Source: Actinomyces faecalis
GTDB taxonomy: Bacteria; Actinomycetota; Actinomycetes; Actinomycetales; Actinomycetaceae
Length of the DNA stretch: 64,000 nucleotides
Assembly (NCBI RefSeq): GCF_013184985.2
Contig: NZ_CP063418.1
Span: 1,798,001-1,862,000, forward strand
Reading direction: 5' to 3'
A program made the position numbers and the translations under genes. The stretch's first letter is position 1; every line of letters begins with the position of its first letter. Below, piece by piece: positions 44,582 to 53,401 of this stretch. The notes under the pieces are model-generated. The model saw only the letters and a list, made by a program, of their open reading frames with translations, was not told the origin of the DNA and did no database searches.

Positions 44582-45598
44582 TCAGTGCAGCAGTCCGAAC
44601 AGGTCCTTGGGGTCGGAGGGAGCGGCGATGAGGTCGATCTCCTCGTAGAAGCGCTCACCACCGGGCTGCTCCAGGCAGCTCTCCAGAAAAGTCAGGCTCG
44701 TGAAGTCCTCGACCGCGAATCCGACGCCGTCGTAGACCGTCACCTGCTCGGCGCTGGTGCGGCCGGGCTTGGTGCCAGCCAGCACCTCCCACAGCTCGGT
44801 GACCGGGTAGTCGGCCGGCTTGGCCTGAATCTCGCCCTCAATACGGGTCTGCGGGGTGTGCTCGGTGAAGACCGGACCCATGTCCAAGATCGTGGGATCG
44901 AGCTCGGTCTTGCCCGGGCAGTCCCCGCCGATGGCGTTGACGTGGACGCCGGGGCGGATGTCTGAGCGGCGCAGCACGATCGCGTTGCGCTTGTCCGCAG
45001 TACAGGTGGTGATGATGTCCGCCTCGGCCACGGCCTGGGCCGGTGAGCTGGCGATCTCCACCTCGATCCCGTAGGGAGCCAGGTTGTCGCGCAGCTTCTG
45101 GCTCGCCGCCAGATCGACGTCGTAGACGCTCACCCGCTCAATGGGCCGCACCGCCCGGTTAGCCAGCACCTGGAACTCCGACTGTGAGCCCGCGCCGATC
45201 AGGCCCAGGTGACGGGCGTCCTCGCGCGCCAGCAGGCGGGTGACCATGCCAGAGGCGGCCGCGGTGCGCAGGGCGGTCAGCAGGGTCATCTCCACCAGCA
45301 GACGCGGGTAGCCGTTGTGCACGTCGGCCAGCACACCGAAGGCCGTGACGGTCTGGTAGCCGCGGGCGGGGTTGGAGGGGTGTCCGTTGACGAACTTGAA
45401 GGCGTAGGTCTGGCCATCTGAGGTGGGCATCAGCTCAATGACGCCGATCTCGCAGTGGGAGGCCACACGCGGGCGCAGCTCAAAGCTGTCCCAGCACCGG
45501 AAGTCCTTCTCCATCGCGTCGATCATGCCTGTCAGCAGGTCCTGGGGCCCGCTGTCCTTCATCCAACGAACCATGTGGGGAACGTCGACGAATCGCAT
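44582..45598 (-). CDS. ocd: Ornithine cyclodeaminase/mu-crystallin family
   Basis: NAD-dependent deaminase that most likely turns ornithine into proline and ammonia. The N-terminal substrate part contains AFKFVNGHPSNPARG (catalytic Lys region), the Rossmann fold starts at LGLIGAGSQSEFQ, and GVHVNAIGGDCPGKTEL closes the active site. The 338 aa have normal length. AAGGAG lies 6 nt before ATG 45598. It is divergent from proC across 139 nt, so two proline-forming enzymes face each other. Confidence 0.9.
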   Translation of the reverse strand: MRFVDVPHMVRWMKDSGPQDLLTGMIDAMEKDFRCWDSFELRPRVASHCEIGVIELMPTSDGQTYAFKFVNGHPSNPARGYQTVTAFGVLADVHNGYPRLLVEMTLLTALRTAAASGMVTRLLAREDARHLGLIGAGSQSEFQVLANRAVRPIERVSVYDVDLAASQKLRDNLAPYGIEVEIASSPAQAVAEADIITTCTADKRNAIVLRRSDIRPGVHVNAIGGDCPGKTELDPTILDMGPVFTEHTPQTRIEGEIQAKPADYPVTELWEVLAGTKPGRTSAEQVTVYDGVGFAVEDFTSLTFLESCLEQPGGERFYEEIDLIAAPSDPKDLFGLLH

Positions 45599-45737
45599 CG
45601 TTACTCCTTGGAGCCACGGCCACCGCTGTCGCCCTTACCATCATTGATACAGGCGAGCTGACCGTCGTCACGACTGTACGGGCCGAACGACGACACTGGC
45701 AACGCGGTTGTCGGTCCCGATCTACTAGCCTGGCCGC

Positions 45738-46583
45738 ATGACGACCTATGGCTTCATCGGCGCAGGCAACATGGCGGGGGCGATCGTGCGCGGGGCGGTG
45801 TCGGCGGGTCTGACACGCAGCAAGGGCGGCGCCGGGCACCAGCTCCTGGTGACCTCCGCCCACGGCTCGGCGGCCCAGCTCGCTGAGCAGACCGGAGCCG
45901 AGCACGTGCCGCAGGCCGCTGAGGTCGTACGGCGCAGCGACGTCATCATCCTGGCGGTCAAGCCTCATGTGATCCCGGGAGTCCTGGAGGAGCTTGAGCA
46001 GGACATCGCCGGTCACAACCCACTGGTGGTCTCCGTCGCCGCGGGCCTGAGCCTGGAGCGGCTGGAGTCGATGCTGCCAGCACGCACCCGCGTGGTGCGG
46101 GCGATGCCCAACATGGCGGCGGCGGTGGGCGAGTCGATGACGGCGCTGGCGGCCGGAAGCACCGCCGGCGACCAGGACGTGGCTGTCACCCAGGAGCTCA
46201 TGGCGGCGGTGGGCCGCACCATCGTGCTCCCGGAGACAGACTTCTCCTCCTTCATCGGGTTGGCAGGTTCCTCCCCCGCCTTTGTCTTCACCTTCATCGA
46301 CGCCCTCGCCCGCGCCGGCGTGCTCGGTGGGATCGCCAAGGAGCAGGCGGTGGCGATCGTGGCGCAGGCGGTGGCGGGGGCGGCTCGCACGGTGCAGGTT
46401 GAGGCGCAGGCCCGCGCGGCTGGGGAGGGTGGCCGTACCCCGGCGGACCTGGTGGACGCCGTGTGCTCACCGGGCGGGACCACGGTGGCCGGAGTGGTCG
46501 CTATGGAGCAGGCGGGCTTCTCCTCAGCCGTCATTGAGGCCTTCCGTGCCACGGTGGCCCGCGACCGCGAGCTCGGCGCCTAG
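45738..46583 (+). CDS. proC: Pyrroline-5-carboxylate reductase
   Basis: Last step of proline synthesis with NADPH. The N-terminal Rossmann motif is GFIGAGNMAGAIV and LAVKPHVIP follows. The helical C-terminal domain has VRAMPNMAAAVG and the ProC signature CSPGGTTVAGVVAMEQAGF. The 281 aa are complete. It ends 27 nt before palindromic repeat copy A. Confidence 0.96.
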   Translation: MTTYGFIGAGNMAGAIVRGAVSAGLTRSKGGAGHQLLVTSAHGSAAQLAEQTGAEHVPQAAEVVRRSDVIILAVKPHVIPGVLEELEQDIAGHNPLVVSVAAGLSLERLESMLPARTRVVRAMPNMAAAVGESMTALAAGSTAGDQDVAVTQELMAAVGRTIVLPETDFSSFIGLAGSSPAFVFTFIDALARAGVLGGIAKEQAVAIVAQAVAGAARTVQVEAQARAAGEGGRTPADLVDAVCSPGGTTVAGVVAMEQAGFSSAVIEAFRATVARDRELGA

Positions 46584-46610
46584 CCCCCTCCCCCCCCCCT
46601 CCTCTCATCG

Positions 46611-46674
46611 CGGTTTTGCGTACGGGATCGGGGTATACGCGCTGTTGTATACCCCGATCCAGTACGCAAAACCG
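46611..46674. repeat. Palindromic intergenic repeat, copy A
   Basis: 28-nt arms (46611-46638, 46647-46674) with one mismatch and the 8-nt loop gcgctgtt. The arm begins cggttttgcgtac and ends ggggtatac. It belongs to the same family as 54620-54687 and 55883-55950. It lies between proC and the ROK operon and could also stop transcription from proC. Confidence 0.92.
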
Positions 46675-46729
46675 GGTGCCAGAAGAGGGAGCCTGCGTGA
46701 CACCCCGGTTCCTGGATCCTGAAACGGGC

Positions 46730-46794
46730 TTGCTTTATGAAGAGCTATTGCTAAACTCTCCTTCATTACTCGTGTGACGCACCCCACCTCGTCA
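46730..46794 (+). promoter_or_regulatory. Probable promoter of the ROK/sugar operon
   Basis: TTGCTT (46730-46735), a 16-nt spacer and TAAACT (46752-46757) in the only AT-rich stretch nearby. An inverted repeat TGACG-N10-CGTCA (46775-46794) downstream of the -10 could be the ROK operator. GGAGAGG lies before ATG 46818. Confidence 0.45.
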
Positions 46795-46817
46795 CGACCG
46801 GCAGGAGAGGCTCAAGG

Positions 46818-49157
46818 ATGAGCACAGCACGTTCCTCGTCCTCACGACGGGACCGACAGTCTCAGGACCGTTGCGACAAGGTCGACGCCGTCCTCGCCGT
46901 GCTGCGCCGCAACGACGCCGTCACCGTCTCCGCCCTGGCCAAAGAGACCGGCTACTCCCGTCCCACCGTCATCTCCATCCTTGAGGAGATGCGCGCCGTC
47001 GACCTCGCCCACGAGTCTGAGATCGCCGACCAGGGCGTCGGACGCCCAGCAGGTACCTGGGCGATCTCCCCTAGTGCCGGCATCGTCATCGGCCTGGACC
47101 TGCTGCCCACCTCCCTGCTCGCCGTCGCTGCCAGCCTGCGCGGCGAGGTCCTCACCGCCCGCCGTGCCCGCCTCGTTGCCGACGACGCCGAGGCCAGGCT
47201 CACACAGGCCGCCGACGTCGTGCGCACCCTGGCAGCCAGCCTCACCACTCACGGCCCGCTCCTCCACCTGGCCGTCTCTGCCACTGGACGGGTTGACGAC
47301 GCCGGCACGATCCTCCTGTCCGACCTCGTCCCCGCCTGGAACGGCTTCCCCCTAGCCGACCGACTCCGCCAGGAGCTGGACGTGCCCACCACGGTGGAGA
47401 ACGACATCAACATGGCAGCTCTCGGTGAGTTCGCCTCACGCCGCCAGGACGGGCGTATCAACGCCGACGGCGACCTCCTGTTCATCCAGCTTGCGCGCGG
47501 CCTGCACACCGGCTTGATCCTGGGTGGCGCAATCCACCGCGGACACGAGTGGAACGCTGGCGAGATCGCGGACCTGCTCGACCTGAGCCTGTCCGACCAC
47601 GGCGAGATCACCGACGACTGGGTCCGGCGCGCCGCCCTGACCATTGCCTCAGTGTGCGCCGTCGTCGATCCCGACGCCATCGTCCTGCCCACGCCCTCGC
47701 CCACCGCACGCACCACCGTCGCCCGCGTCGCCGGCGCCGTCACGGCCCTGCGACGTCCCTCCACCCCGTCCTTCGCCACCGAGCTCAGCAACCTGGACTG
47801 GGCCGCCGGCGTCGTCGGAGCCCTCCACTGCGCCCTGGACGCGGCCGACCGTCAGATCACCGGCGTCACTCACCCACGCCCTACCGCCCTGAGCGGCATC
47901 AGCGTTATCCAGCACCACCTGAAGAAAGGCCAGCACTCCACCATGTCCACTGCCACCTCCCCGGCCAGCTCCGACACCCTGCGTGTCGGCGTCGTCGGCG
48001 TCGGAGCCCGGTCCCGTTTCACGCTGGCCGCCGAGCTTCCGGAGAACAACGGCCGTATCACCGCCGTATGCGACCCTCACCACCTGGTCCGCGAGCGCGT
48101 GCGCTCCCGCCTGGACCGCGAGCCCGACGACGTCGTCATCACCAGCAGAGTTGAGGACCTCATCGCCTCCGGGATCGACGTGGCCTTCGTGACCTCCCCT
48201 GACGACACCCATGCCGAGGTCACCTGCACCCTGCTCGAGGCCGGGATCCCGGTCTATCTCGAGAAGCCCCTGGCCATCAACCTGGAGGATGCCACCCGGG
48301 TGCTCCAGACCGCCTACCGCACCCAGACCCGGCTGTACGTGGGGCACAACATGCGCCACATGAATGTGGTCCGCTCCATGCGTGACATCATCCGCTCCGG
48401 CCGCATCGGTGAGGTCAAGGCCATCTGGTGTCGCCACTTCGTGGGTCATGGCGGCGACTACTACTTCAAGGACTGGCACGCCGAGCGCGAGCATGCCAAC
48501 ACCCTGCTGCTGCAGAAGGCCGCCCATGACATCGACGTCATGCACTGGCTGGCCGACTCTCACACCACCGACGTGGTCGCCATGGGCGGGCTGACGGTCT
48601 ATGACAAGGTCACCAACCGGGCTGACAACTCCGACGACCTCATGAGCAACTGGTTCTCCACCAGCCACTGGCCTCCTCTGGCCCAGCAGCGCCTGAACCC
48701 CGTCATCGATGTCGAGGACCTGTCCATGATGCTCATGCGTATGGAGTCCGGGGTCTACGCCTCCTACCAGCAGTGCCACTACACCCCGGACTACTGGCGC
48801 AACTACACAGTCATCGGCACCGAGGGACGGATCGAGAACTTCGGCGACGGCGAGGGCGGGACCATTCGCTTGTGGGCCTCCCGCTCGGACTACTCCGCTG
48901 AAGGCGACGCCTCCTTCCCGATCCTGGGCGACGCCGGCGGCCACGGTGACGCCGATGTCCTCACGATCACCGAGTTCATGCGCTTCGCACGCCACGGTGT
49001 GCCCACTGACACCTCTCCGTTGGGTGCCTGGTACGCCGTCGCCGCCGGTATCCAGGCTGCTGACTCCCTGCGGCACGGCTCGCGCCCGGCACACGTGCCA
49101 CAGCTGGAGCAGGAGATCGTCCGTTACTTCACCAACAACCAGAACCCCCAGGGCTGA
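46818..49157 (+). CDS. ROK-family repressor fused in frame to Gfo/Idh/MocA oxidoreductase
   Basis: Residues 1-375 form a ROK regulator. Its winged HTH at about 22-75 includes VSALAKETGYSRPTVISILE, and the sugar-kinase-like domain includes VSATGRVDDAG and TVENDINMAALGEF. The ROK zinc cysteines are missing. Residues 389-779 form a Gfo/Idh/MocA dehydrogenase with RVGVVGVGARSRF, the catalytic Lys in YLEKPLAIN and TPDYWRNYTVIGTEGRIENFG. At the junction, ATG 47943 has AAGAAAGG about 10 nt upstream, so the enzyme may also be made separately (404 aa, 47943-49157). A stop in another frame (TGA in cacctgaag) suggests the fusion arose by a small indel, or that there is a sequencing error. Operon head for the ABC importer downstream. 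Confidence 0.85.
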   Translation: MSTARSSSSRRDRQSQDRCDKVDAVLAVLRRNDAVTVSALAKETGYSRPTVISILEEMRAVDLAHESEIADQGVGRPAGTWAISPSAGIVIGLDLLPTSLLAVAASLRGEVLTARRARLVADDAEARLTQAADVVRTLAASLTTHGPLLHLAVSATGRVDDAGTILLSDLVPAWNGFPLADRLRQELDVPTTVENDINMAALGEFASRRQDGRINADGDLLFIQLARGLHTGLILGGAIHRGHEWNAGEIADLLDLSLSDHGEITDDWVRRAALTIASVCAVVDPDAIVLPTPSPTARTTVARVAGAVTALRRPSTPSFATELSNLDWAAGVVGALHCALDAADRQITGVTHPRPTALSGISVIQHHLKKGQHSTMSTATSPASSDTLRVGVVGVGARSRFTLAAELPENNGRITAVCDPHHLVRERVRSRLDREPDDVVITSRVEDLIASGIDVAFVTSPDDTHAEVTCTLLEAGIPVYLEKPLAINLEDATRVLQTAYRTQTRLYVGHNMRHMNVVRSMRDIIRSGRIGEVKAIWCRHFVGHGGDYYFKDWHAEREHANTLLLQKAAHDIDVMHWLADSHTTDVVAMGGLTVYDKVTNRADNSDDLMSNWFSTSHWPPLAQQRLNPVIDVEDLSMMLMRMESGVYASYQQCHYTPDYWRNYTVIGTEGRIENFGDGEGGTIRLWASRSDYSAEGDASFPILGDAGGHGDADVLTITEFMRFARHGVPTDTSPLGAWYAVAAGIQAADSLRHGSRPAHVPQLEQEIVRYFTNNQNPQG

Positions 49158-49199
49158 GCCAGCGACGGCTCAGTTCAACAACACCCCAAGGAGAACACC

Positions 49200-50504
49200 A
49201 TGTCCGCTACTCGCAGGTCCTTCCTGTCTGGCGCGGCGATGGTCGCCGTCGCCGCGACGCTCGCTGCCTGCTCCGACTCAGGGTCCGATTCCAAGGGCTC
49301 AGGATCCTCGGACGAGGCGCTCAGCCCCGACACCTCAGCCGAGCTGACCCTGGCCTACTGGGACAAGAACCAGACCCCCACGGTCGAGGCCAACATCAAG
49401 TCCTTCAACGAGAAGTACCCCAACATCAAGATCACCACCAGCCTTGCCTCCTACAAGGACTACTGGACCAAGCTGCGCACCCAGGCCGAGGGCGGGACAA
49501 TGCCCGACGTGCTGTGGATGAACGGCCCCAACATCCAGCTCTACGCCACCAATGACATGCTCCTGCCCGTTGAGGACTCGTCAGTCGACTGGAGCATGTA
49601 CCCGCAGGCACTGGTCGACCTCTACACCGTGGACGGAAAGCACTACGGGATCCCGAAGGACTTCGACACCATCGGCGTGTTCTACAACAAGAAGATCTTC
49701 GCTGACGCAGGGGTTGAGGAGCCCACGAGCGACTGGACCTGGGACGACTTCCACGCCAAGGCCAAGGCCATCTCTGAGTGGGGCAAGGACCAGGGGATCT
49801 GGGGATGCGCCACCACGGTCAACGGTGACGGGCAGGGCACCTACTACAACACCATGCTCCAGGCTGGTGGGTTCGTCATCAAGGACGGTAAGTCCGGCTT
49901 CGACGACCCCAAGTCGATTGAGGGCCTGCAGTGCTGGGCCGACTGGATCGCTGACGGGTCAGTGGCCCCGCCACAGGTGGTCACCGACACCAAGCCGCTG
50001 CCGATGTTCAACAACGGCAAGTCGGCGATGTTCTGGTCCGGTGACTGGACCTGCCCCGAGGTCATGGCAGACTTCGACGGTGACCCCAAGACAGACATCG
50101 GGGTCGTCGAGCTGCCGAAGAAGGACACGCAGGCCACCGTCATTCACGGCCTGAGCTGGGTGGCCTCCTCCCAGACCAAGAACGCTGCCGCCGCCCAGGC
50201 CCTGGTGGCGCACATGGCCTCCAAGGAGTCCCAGGAGACCGAGGCGAAGAACGGCACCGCCATCCCCGCCTACACCGGCACGCAGCAGCCGTGGATCGAC
50301 ACCTATCCCGACTGGGACGTCAAGATCTTCGTCGAGGCCGCCGAGACCTACGCAGTGTCCTACCCGGTGTCCAAGAACACCGACGTGTGGGCCAACGCAG
50401 AGGCGGACTACGTCATCCCGGCGTTCGAGGGCAAGACGGACGTGAAGCAGGCAGCCACGGAGCTCGCCGCCTTCATGAATAACGCCCTGTCCGAGGAGGG
50501 ATGA
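49200..50504 (+). CDS. Sugar ABC transporter substrate-binding lipoprotein (family 1)
   Basis: Extracytoplasmic receptor for a carbohydrate importer. The N-terminus has a twin-arginine motif (TRRSFLSG) and a lipobox with Cys24 (LAAC), so it is probably a Tat-exported lipoprotein. A Ser/Gly/Asp linker follows. The fold shows LTLAYWDKN, PNIKITTS, GTMPDVLWMNG and the conserved KHYGIPKDFDTIGVFYNKK. The stop overlaps the first permease by 4 nt. The ligand is unknown; neighbouring dehydrogenases suggest a sugar or polyol. Confidence 0.93.
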   Translation: MSATRRSFLSGAAMVAVAATLAACSDSGSDSKGSGSSDEALSPDTSAELTLAYWDKNQTPTVEANIKSFNEKYPNIKITTSLASYKDYWTKLRTQAEGGTMPDVLWMNGPNIQLYATNDMLLPVEDSSVDWSMYPQALVDLYTVDGKHYGIPKDFDTIGVFYNKKIFADAGVEEPTSDWTWDDFHAKAKAISEWGKDQGIWGCATTVNGDGQGTYYNTMLQAGGFVIKDGKSGFDDPKSIEGLQCWADWIADGSVAPPQVVTDTKPLPMFNNGKSAMFWSGDWTCPEVMADFDGDPKTDIGVVELPKKDTQATVIHGLSWVASSQTKNAAAAQALVAHMASKESQETEAKNGTAIPAYTGTQQPWIDTYPDWDVKIFVEAAETYAVSYPVSKNTDVWANAEADYVIPAFEGKTDVKQAATELAAFMNNALSEEG

Positions 50505-51475
50505 TGTCCCACGCCTCCATCTCGGTGGTCCCAGCCGACGGGGGTGGAAGCACGCTTCGGGAGGGACGCGCCACCGGCACACGCCGTGGGCGTGGTCCCT
50601 CCCGGGCGGGGGCGTGGCCAGTGCTGTTCATTGGTCCGCTCATGCTGGGCGTGGCAGTCTTCTACTACTGGCCGATCGTCACCAACCTCGTCGTGTCCAT
50701 GCAGAAGACGGGCGCGTTCGGCAACAAGACCACATTCGTCGGTTTCGACAACTACATTGCCCTCTTCACCTCCCCCGACCTGGGCTCGGCCATCCGCAAC
50801 ACCCTCCTGTACACCGTGCTGGTACTGATGGGGATCCCACTGTCAGTGGGAATCGCGGCAATGATTGAGCTGCCAGGGCTGAGGCTCAAGAGCCTGTACC
50901 GCACGATGTACTTCATGCCCTACCTCGCCATGCCCATGGCTGTGGCACAGGTATGGAAGATCGTGTTCAACGGCGAGTTCGGCATCCTCAACCAGCTGCT
51001 TCGCTCACTGGGGATACAGCACACGCCGTACTGGCTGACGACCCCGGGCTGGGCGCTGCTGGCAGTGGCCCTGTTCGGCATCTGGGCCTCGATCGGGTTC
51101 AACGTCATCATCCTGTCCTCCGGGATCAAGGCGATCCCGCGTGAGCTGTATGAGGCGGCCTCTATTGACGGCGCCTCCGGGGTGAGGCAGTTCTTCTCGA
51201 TCACGGTCCCGCTGCTGACTCCGCAGATCTTCTTCCTCAGCATCATGACCACGATCGGTGGCTTCCAGCTCTTTGACGCCCTGTACGCCATGGTCTCCCA
51301 GGGCAACCCTGCCGAGCCACACACCCGGTCCCTGGTCTCCCTGTTCTACAGGTACGCCTTCGTCAACTCCGACCAGGGCGCTGGCGCCGCCGTCGCCGTC
51401 GTCATCTTCGCCTTCGTGGCCGTGGTGACTCTTGTCCAGTTCATCGGGCAGAAGAGGTGGGTCCACTATGCCTAA
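50501..51475 (+). CDS. Sugar ABC transporter permease, MalF type
   Basis: Six-span inner-membrane subunit. A basic N-terminus (1-38) is followed by spans near 40-62, 103-125, 138-158, 185-208, 240-262 and 293-315. The EAA loop that contacts the ATPase reads YEAASIDGASGVRQFFSITVP. It overlaps the binding-protein gene by 4 nt and the second permease by 8 nt. ATG 50501 or the adjacent ATG 50504 may be used. No ATPase gene is present in this operon, so a shared MsmK-like ATPase is expected. Confidence 0.93.
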   Translation: MMSHASISVVPADGGGSTLREGRATGTRRGRGPSRAGAWPVLFIGPLMLGVAVFYYWPIVTNLVVSMQKTGAFGNKTTFVGFDNYIALFTSPDLGSAIRNTLLYTVLVLMGIPLSVGIAAMIELPGLRLKSLYRTMYFMPYLAMPMAVAQVWKIVFNGEFGILNQLLRSLGIQHTPYWLTTPGWALLAVALFGIWASIGFNVIILSSGIKAIPRELYEAASIDGASGVRQFFSITVPLLTPQIFFLSIMTTIGGFQLFDALYAMVSQGNPAEPHTRSLVSLFYRYAFVNSDQGAGAAVAVVIFAFVAVVTLVQFIGQKRWVHYA

Positions 51476-52373
51476 GTCTCACTCATCGACGACGGCGAGC
51501 CCGAGGCCGGGCGCTCCAGGTTCCGCGCGGCCGTCCTCGCTGCGACGGGTCCTGCACTCCCAGCGGCCGTTTATCGGCGTGCACCTGGTGCTCCTGGCTG
51601 GTGGCATCATCATGGTCTTCCCCTTCGTGTACCAGATCCTCATGTCCGTGGCCACGGACCGGGAGGTCATGAGCGTCCCGCCCACCTTCATTCCCGAGGA
51701 ATTCCACTTCGAGAACTACGCCGAGGTCTTCCGCAAGCTGCCGTTCCTGGCCCAGTTCTGGAACTCGGTCATCATCACGCTCGGACGCCTTGCTGGACAG
51801 GTCATCCTGTGCTCGCTAGGTGGCTATGCCTTCGCACGTATGCACTTCCGCGGGCGGGGACTGCTCTTCGGGCTCCTGCTGGCCATCCTCATGGTGCCTG
51901 GACAGTCCTACCTCATCGGGCAGTACCGGATCGTGCGTGACCTGGGGCTGCTGGAGACGCCGTGGGGCGTCATCGCACCCGGCCTGTTCTCTGCCTTCGG
52001 TGTCTTCCTCATGCGCCAGGCGTTCATGGGGCTGCCTGGTGAGCTCGAGGAGGCGGCACGCCTCGATGGCGCTAACCAGTGGCAGGTGTTCTGGAAGATC
52101 ATGTTCCCTCTGGTACGTCCCACCCTGTTCGCGGTCATCATCACGACGATCCTGTGGTCGTGGAACGACCTGCTGTGGCCGCTGATCGTGACCAGCCGAG
52201 AGGAGAACATGCCGCTGAGCGTGGGAATCGCGACCTTGGCTGGTCAGCACTCCAGCGACTACACGCTCATGATGGCCGCCTCGGCGATGGCGATGGCCCC
52301 GATCTTCCTGCTCTTCTTCACGATGCAAAAGCGCGTTATCGAGGGACTGGCGTCCTCGGGGATCAAGGGATAA
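51468..52373 (+). CDS. Sugar ABC transporter permease, MalG type
   Basis: Partner permease. Six spans start near residue 38. The EAA loop is LEEAARLDGANQWQVFWKIMFP. The C-terminal segment ends with QKRVIEGLASSGIKG, a hallmark of MalG-type permeases. ATG 51468 was taken because GAGGTGG lies 8 nt upstream; the frame is open further up inside the previous gene. A perfect hairpin follows 22 nt after the stop. Confidence 0.93.
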   Translation: MPKSHSSTTASPRPGAPGSARPSSLRRVLHSQRPFIGVHLVLLAGGIIMVFPFVYQILMSVATDREVMSVPPTFIPEEFHFENYAEVFRKLPFLAQFWNSVIITLGRLAGQVILCSLGGYAFARMHFRGRGLLFGLLLAILMVPGQSYLIGQYRIVRDLGLLETPWGVIAPGLFSAFGVFLMRQAFMGLPGELEEAARLDGANQWQVFWKIMFPLVRPTLFAVIITTILWSWNDLLWPLIVTSREENMPLSVGIATLAGQHSSDYTLMMAASAMAMAPIFLLFFTMQKRVIEGLASSGIKG

Positions 52374-52375
52374 GG

Positions 52376-53365
52376 GTGTCCCGTTCCCGTCGGTACGCTG
52401 GTGGTCTCACAGGTGCTCTCACCTGTGAGACCACCAGCGCACTGGGACTCGTCCTGGGCCTGTCACTCACCTGGTTGGCTGTTCGGGTGGCCCTGGACGG
52501 GGCCAGTACCGGCATCGTGTCCGCTGGCCGGGTCGCCTTCACAGTCGCTGCGCTGTGGCTGCTCAGCCGCATTCCTCGACGCGGGGCCAGCGCTCCCCCT
52601 GGCGACAGCCCCCGCCGGTCTCCTCGGGCATCACACCCGGCGGTGATCAGGAGGCGTGACGCCGTCGTCCTGTCCCTCACAGGAGTCAGTGGCTACACGG
52701 CACTGTCCACCCTCGCAGTGAGCAACGGTGGCACCGTGCTTCCCTCACTCATTGTCTCCACCGGACCGCTATGGGTCCTGGCACTGACGTCGACGCTCGA
52801 CCGTAGCCGACCTAGACGGCTGGCTCTGGTGGGGACCGTGGTGTCGGTGGCAGGCACGATCGGCTTCCTGCTGCTGGGCGGCAGCGGCTTGATGTCGGTG
52901 TCCTGGTTGGCTGCCGCCCTAGCGACGGCAGCCGTGGTGTCGATGGCCTGCTATAGCGTCCACTTCGCGCACCTGACCCGCACCTACCACGGCCCTATGG
53001 CGCCAGTGATCCTGCCCATCTACGGCTGGGGCCTCGTGCCTCTGTCAGTCTGGGCTGCGCTGGAGCTGGCCCGCGGTCACCGGCTGACGCTGCAGGCCTT
53101 CATCGTGCTCGCGGCCCTCGGTCTGCTGGTCTACCTCCCCGTCTATCTCATCCAGCACCGGCTTCTAGCCAGCGTTGGCGCCCACACCGTGAGCCTGCTC
53201 GGTCTGACAGTCACCCCACTGGTGGCCCTGGAGACCGGGCTGCTCCGCCTCGGGCCATGGCCTGGGGGCAGTCAGTGGCTCATGGTGGGACTCACGGTCC
53301 TTGGCATGGCGATGGTCATTGGGCCCCGACGCCGCCAGACCGATACTCAGTCACGTAGAGCCTAG
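52376..53365 (+). CDS. EamA/DMT-superfamily transporter
   Basis: Ten-span metabolite exporter or importer. Two five-span halves are visible, with the internal repeat SAGRVAFTVAAL in the first and YGWGLVPLSVWAAL in the second. The substrate is unknown. GTG 52376 is the best start available, since the first span begins at residue 22 and no later start would keep it, but the 5' coding region then includes a 20-bp hairpin (52396-52439). It sits 2 nt after the second permease gene, so expression from the upstream operon would need readthrough of the hairpin. Confidence 0.8.
   Translation: MSRSRRYAGGLTGALTCETTSALGLVLGLSLTWLAVRVALDGASTGIVSAGRVAFTVAALWLLSRIPRRGASAPPGDSPRRSPRASHPAVIRRRDAVVLSLTGVSGYTALSTLAVSNGGTVLPSLIVSTGPLWVLALTSTLDRSRPRRLALVGTVVSVAGTIGFLLLGGSGLMSVSWLAAALATAAVVSMACYSVHFAHLTRTYHGPMAPVILPIYGWGLVPLSVWAALELARGHRLTLQAFIVLAALGLLVYLPVYLIQHRLLASVGAHTVSLLGLTVTPLVALETGLLRLGPWPGGSQWLMVGLTVLGMAMVIGPRRRQTDTQSRRA
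52396..52439 (+). terminator. Strong hairpin at the 5' end of the DMT gene
   Basis: Perfect 20-nt arms (52396-52415, 52420-52439) with the loop ctct, starting 22 nt after the MalG-type permease stop. It resembles a terminator of the importer operon but lies in the apparent coding start of the next gene. Confidence 0.65.
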
Positions 53366-53401
53366 GCGGCCAGTCCACCTGGATGCTTTGGAGGAGAGAT
53401 G

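Noticed and set aside
47649..49094. 481-codon minus-strand open frame opposite the ROK-dehydrogenase gene
   Set aside because: Antisense of a gene with clear dehydrogenase motifs; the translation is Gly/Val/Asp/His-rich without motifs.
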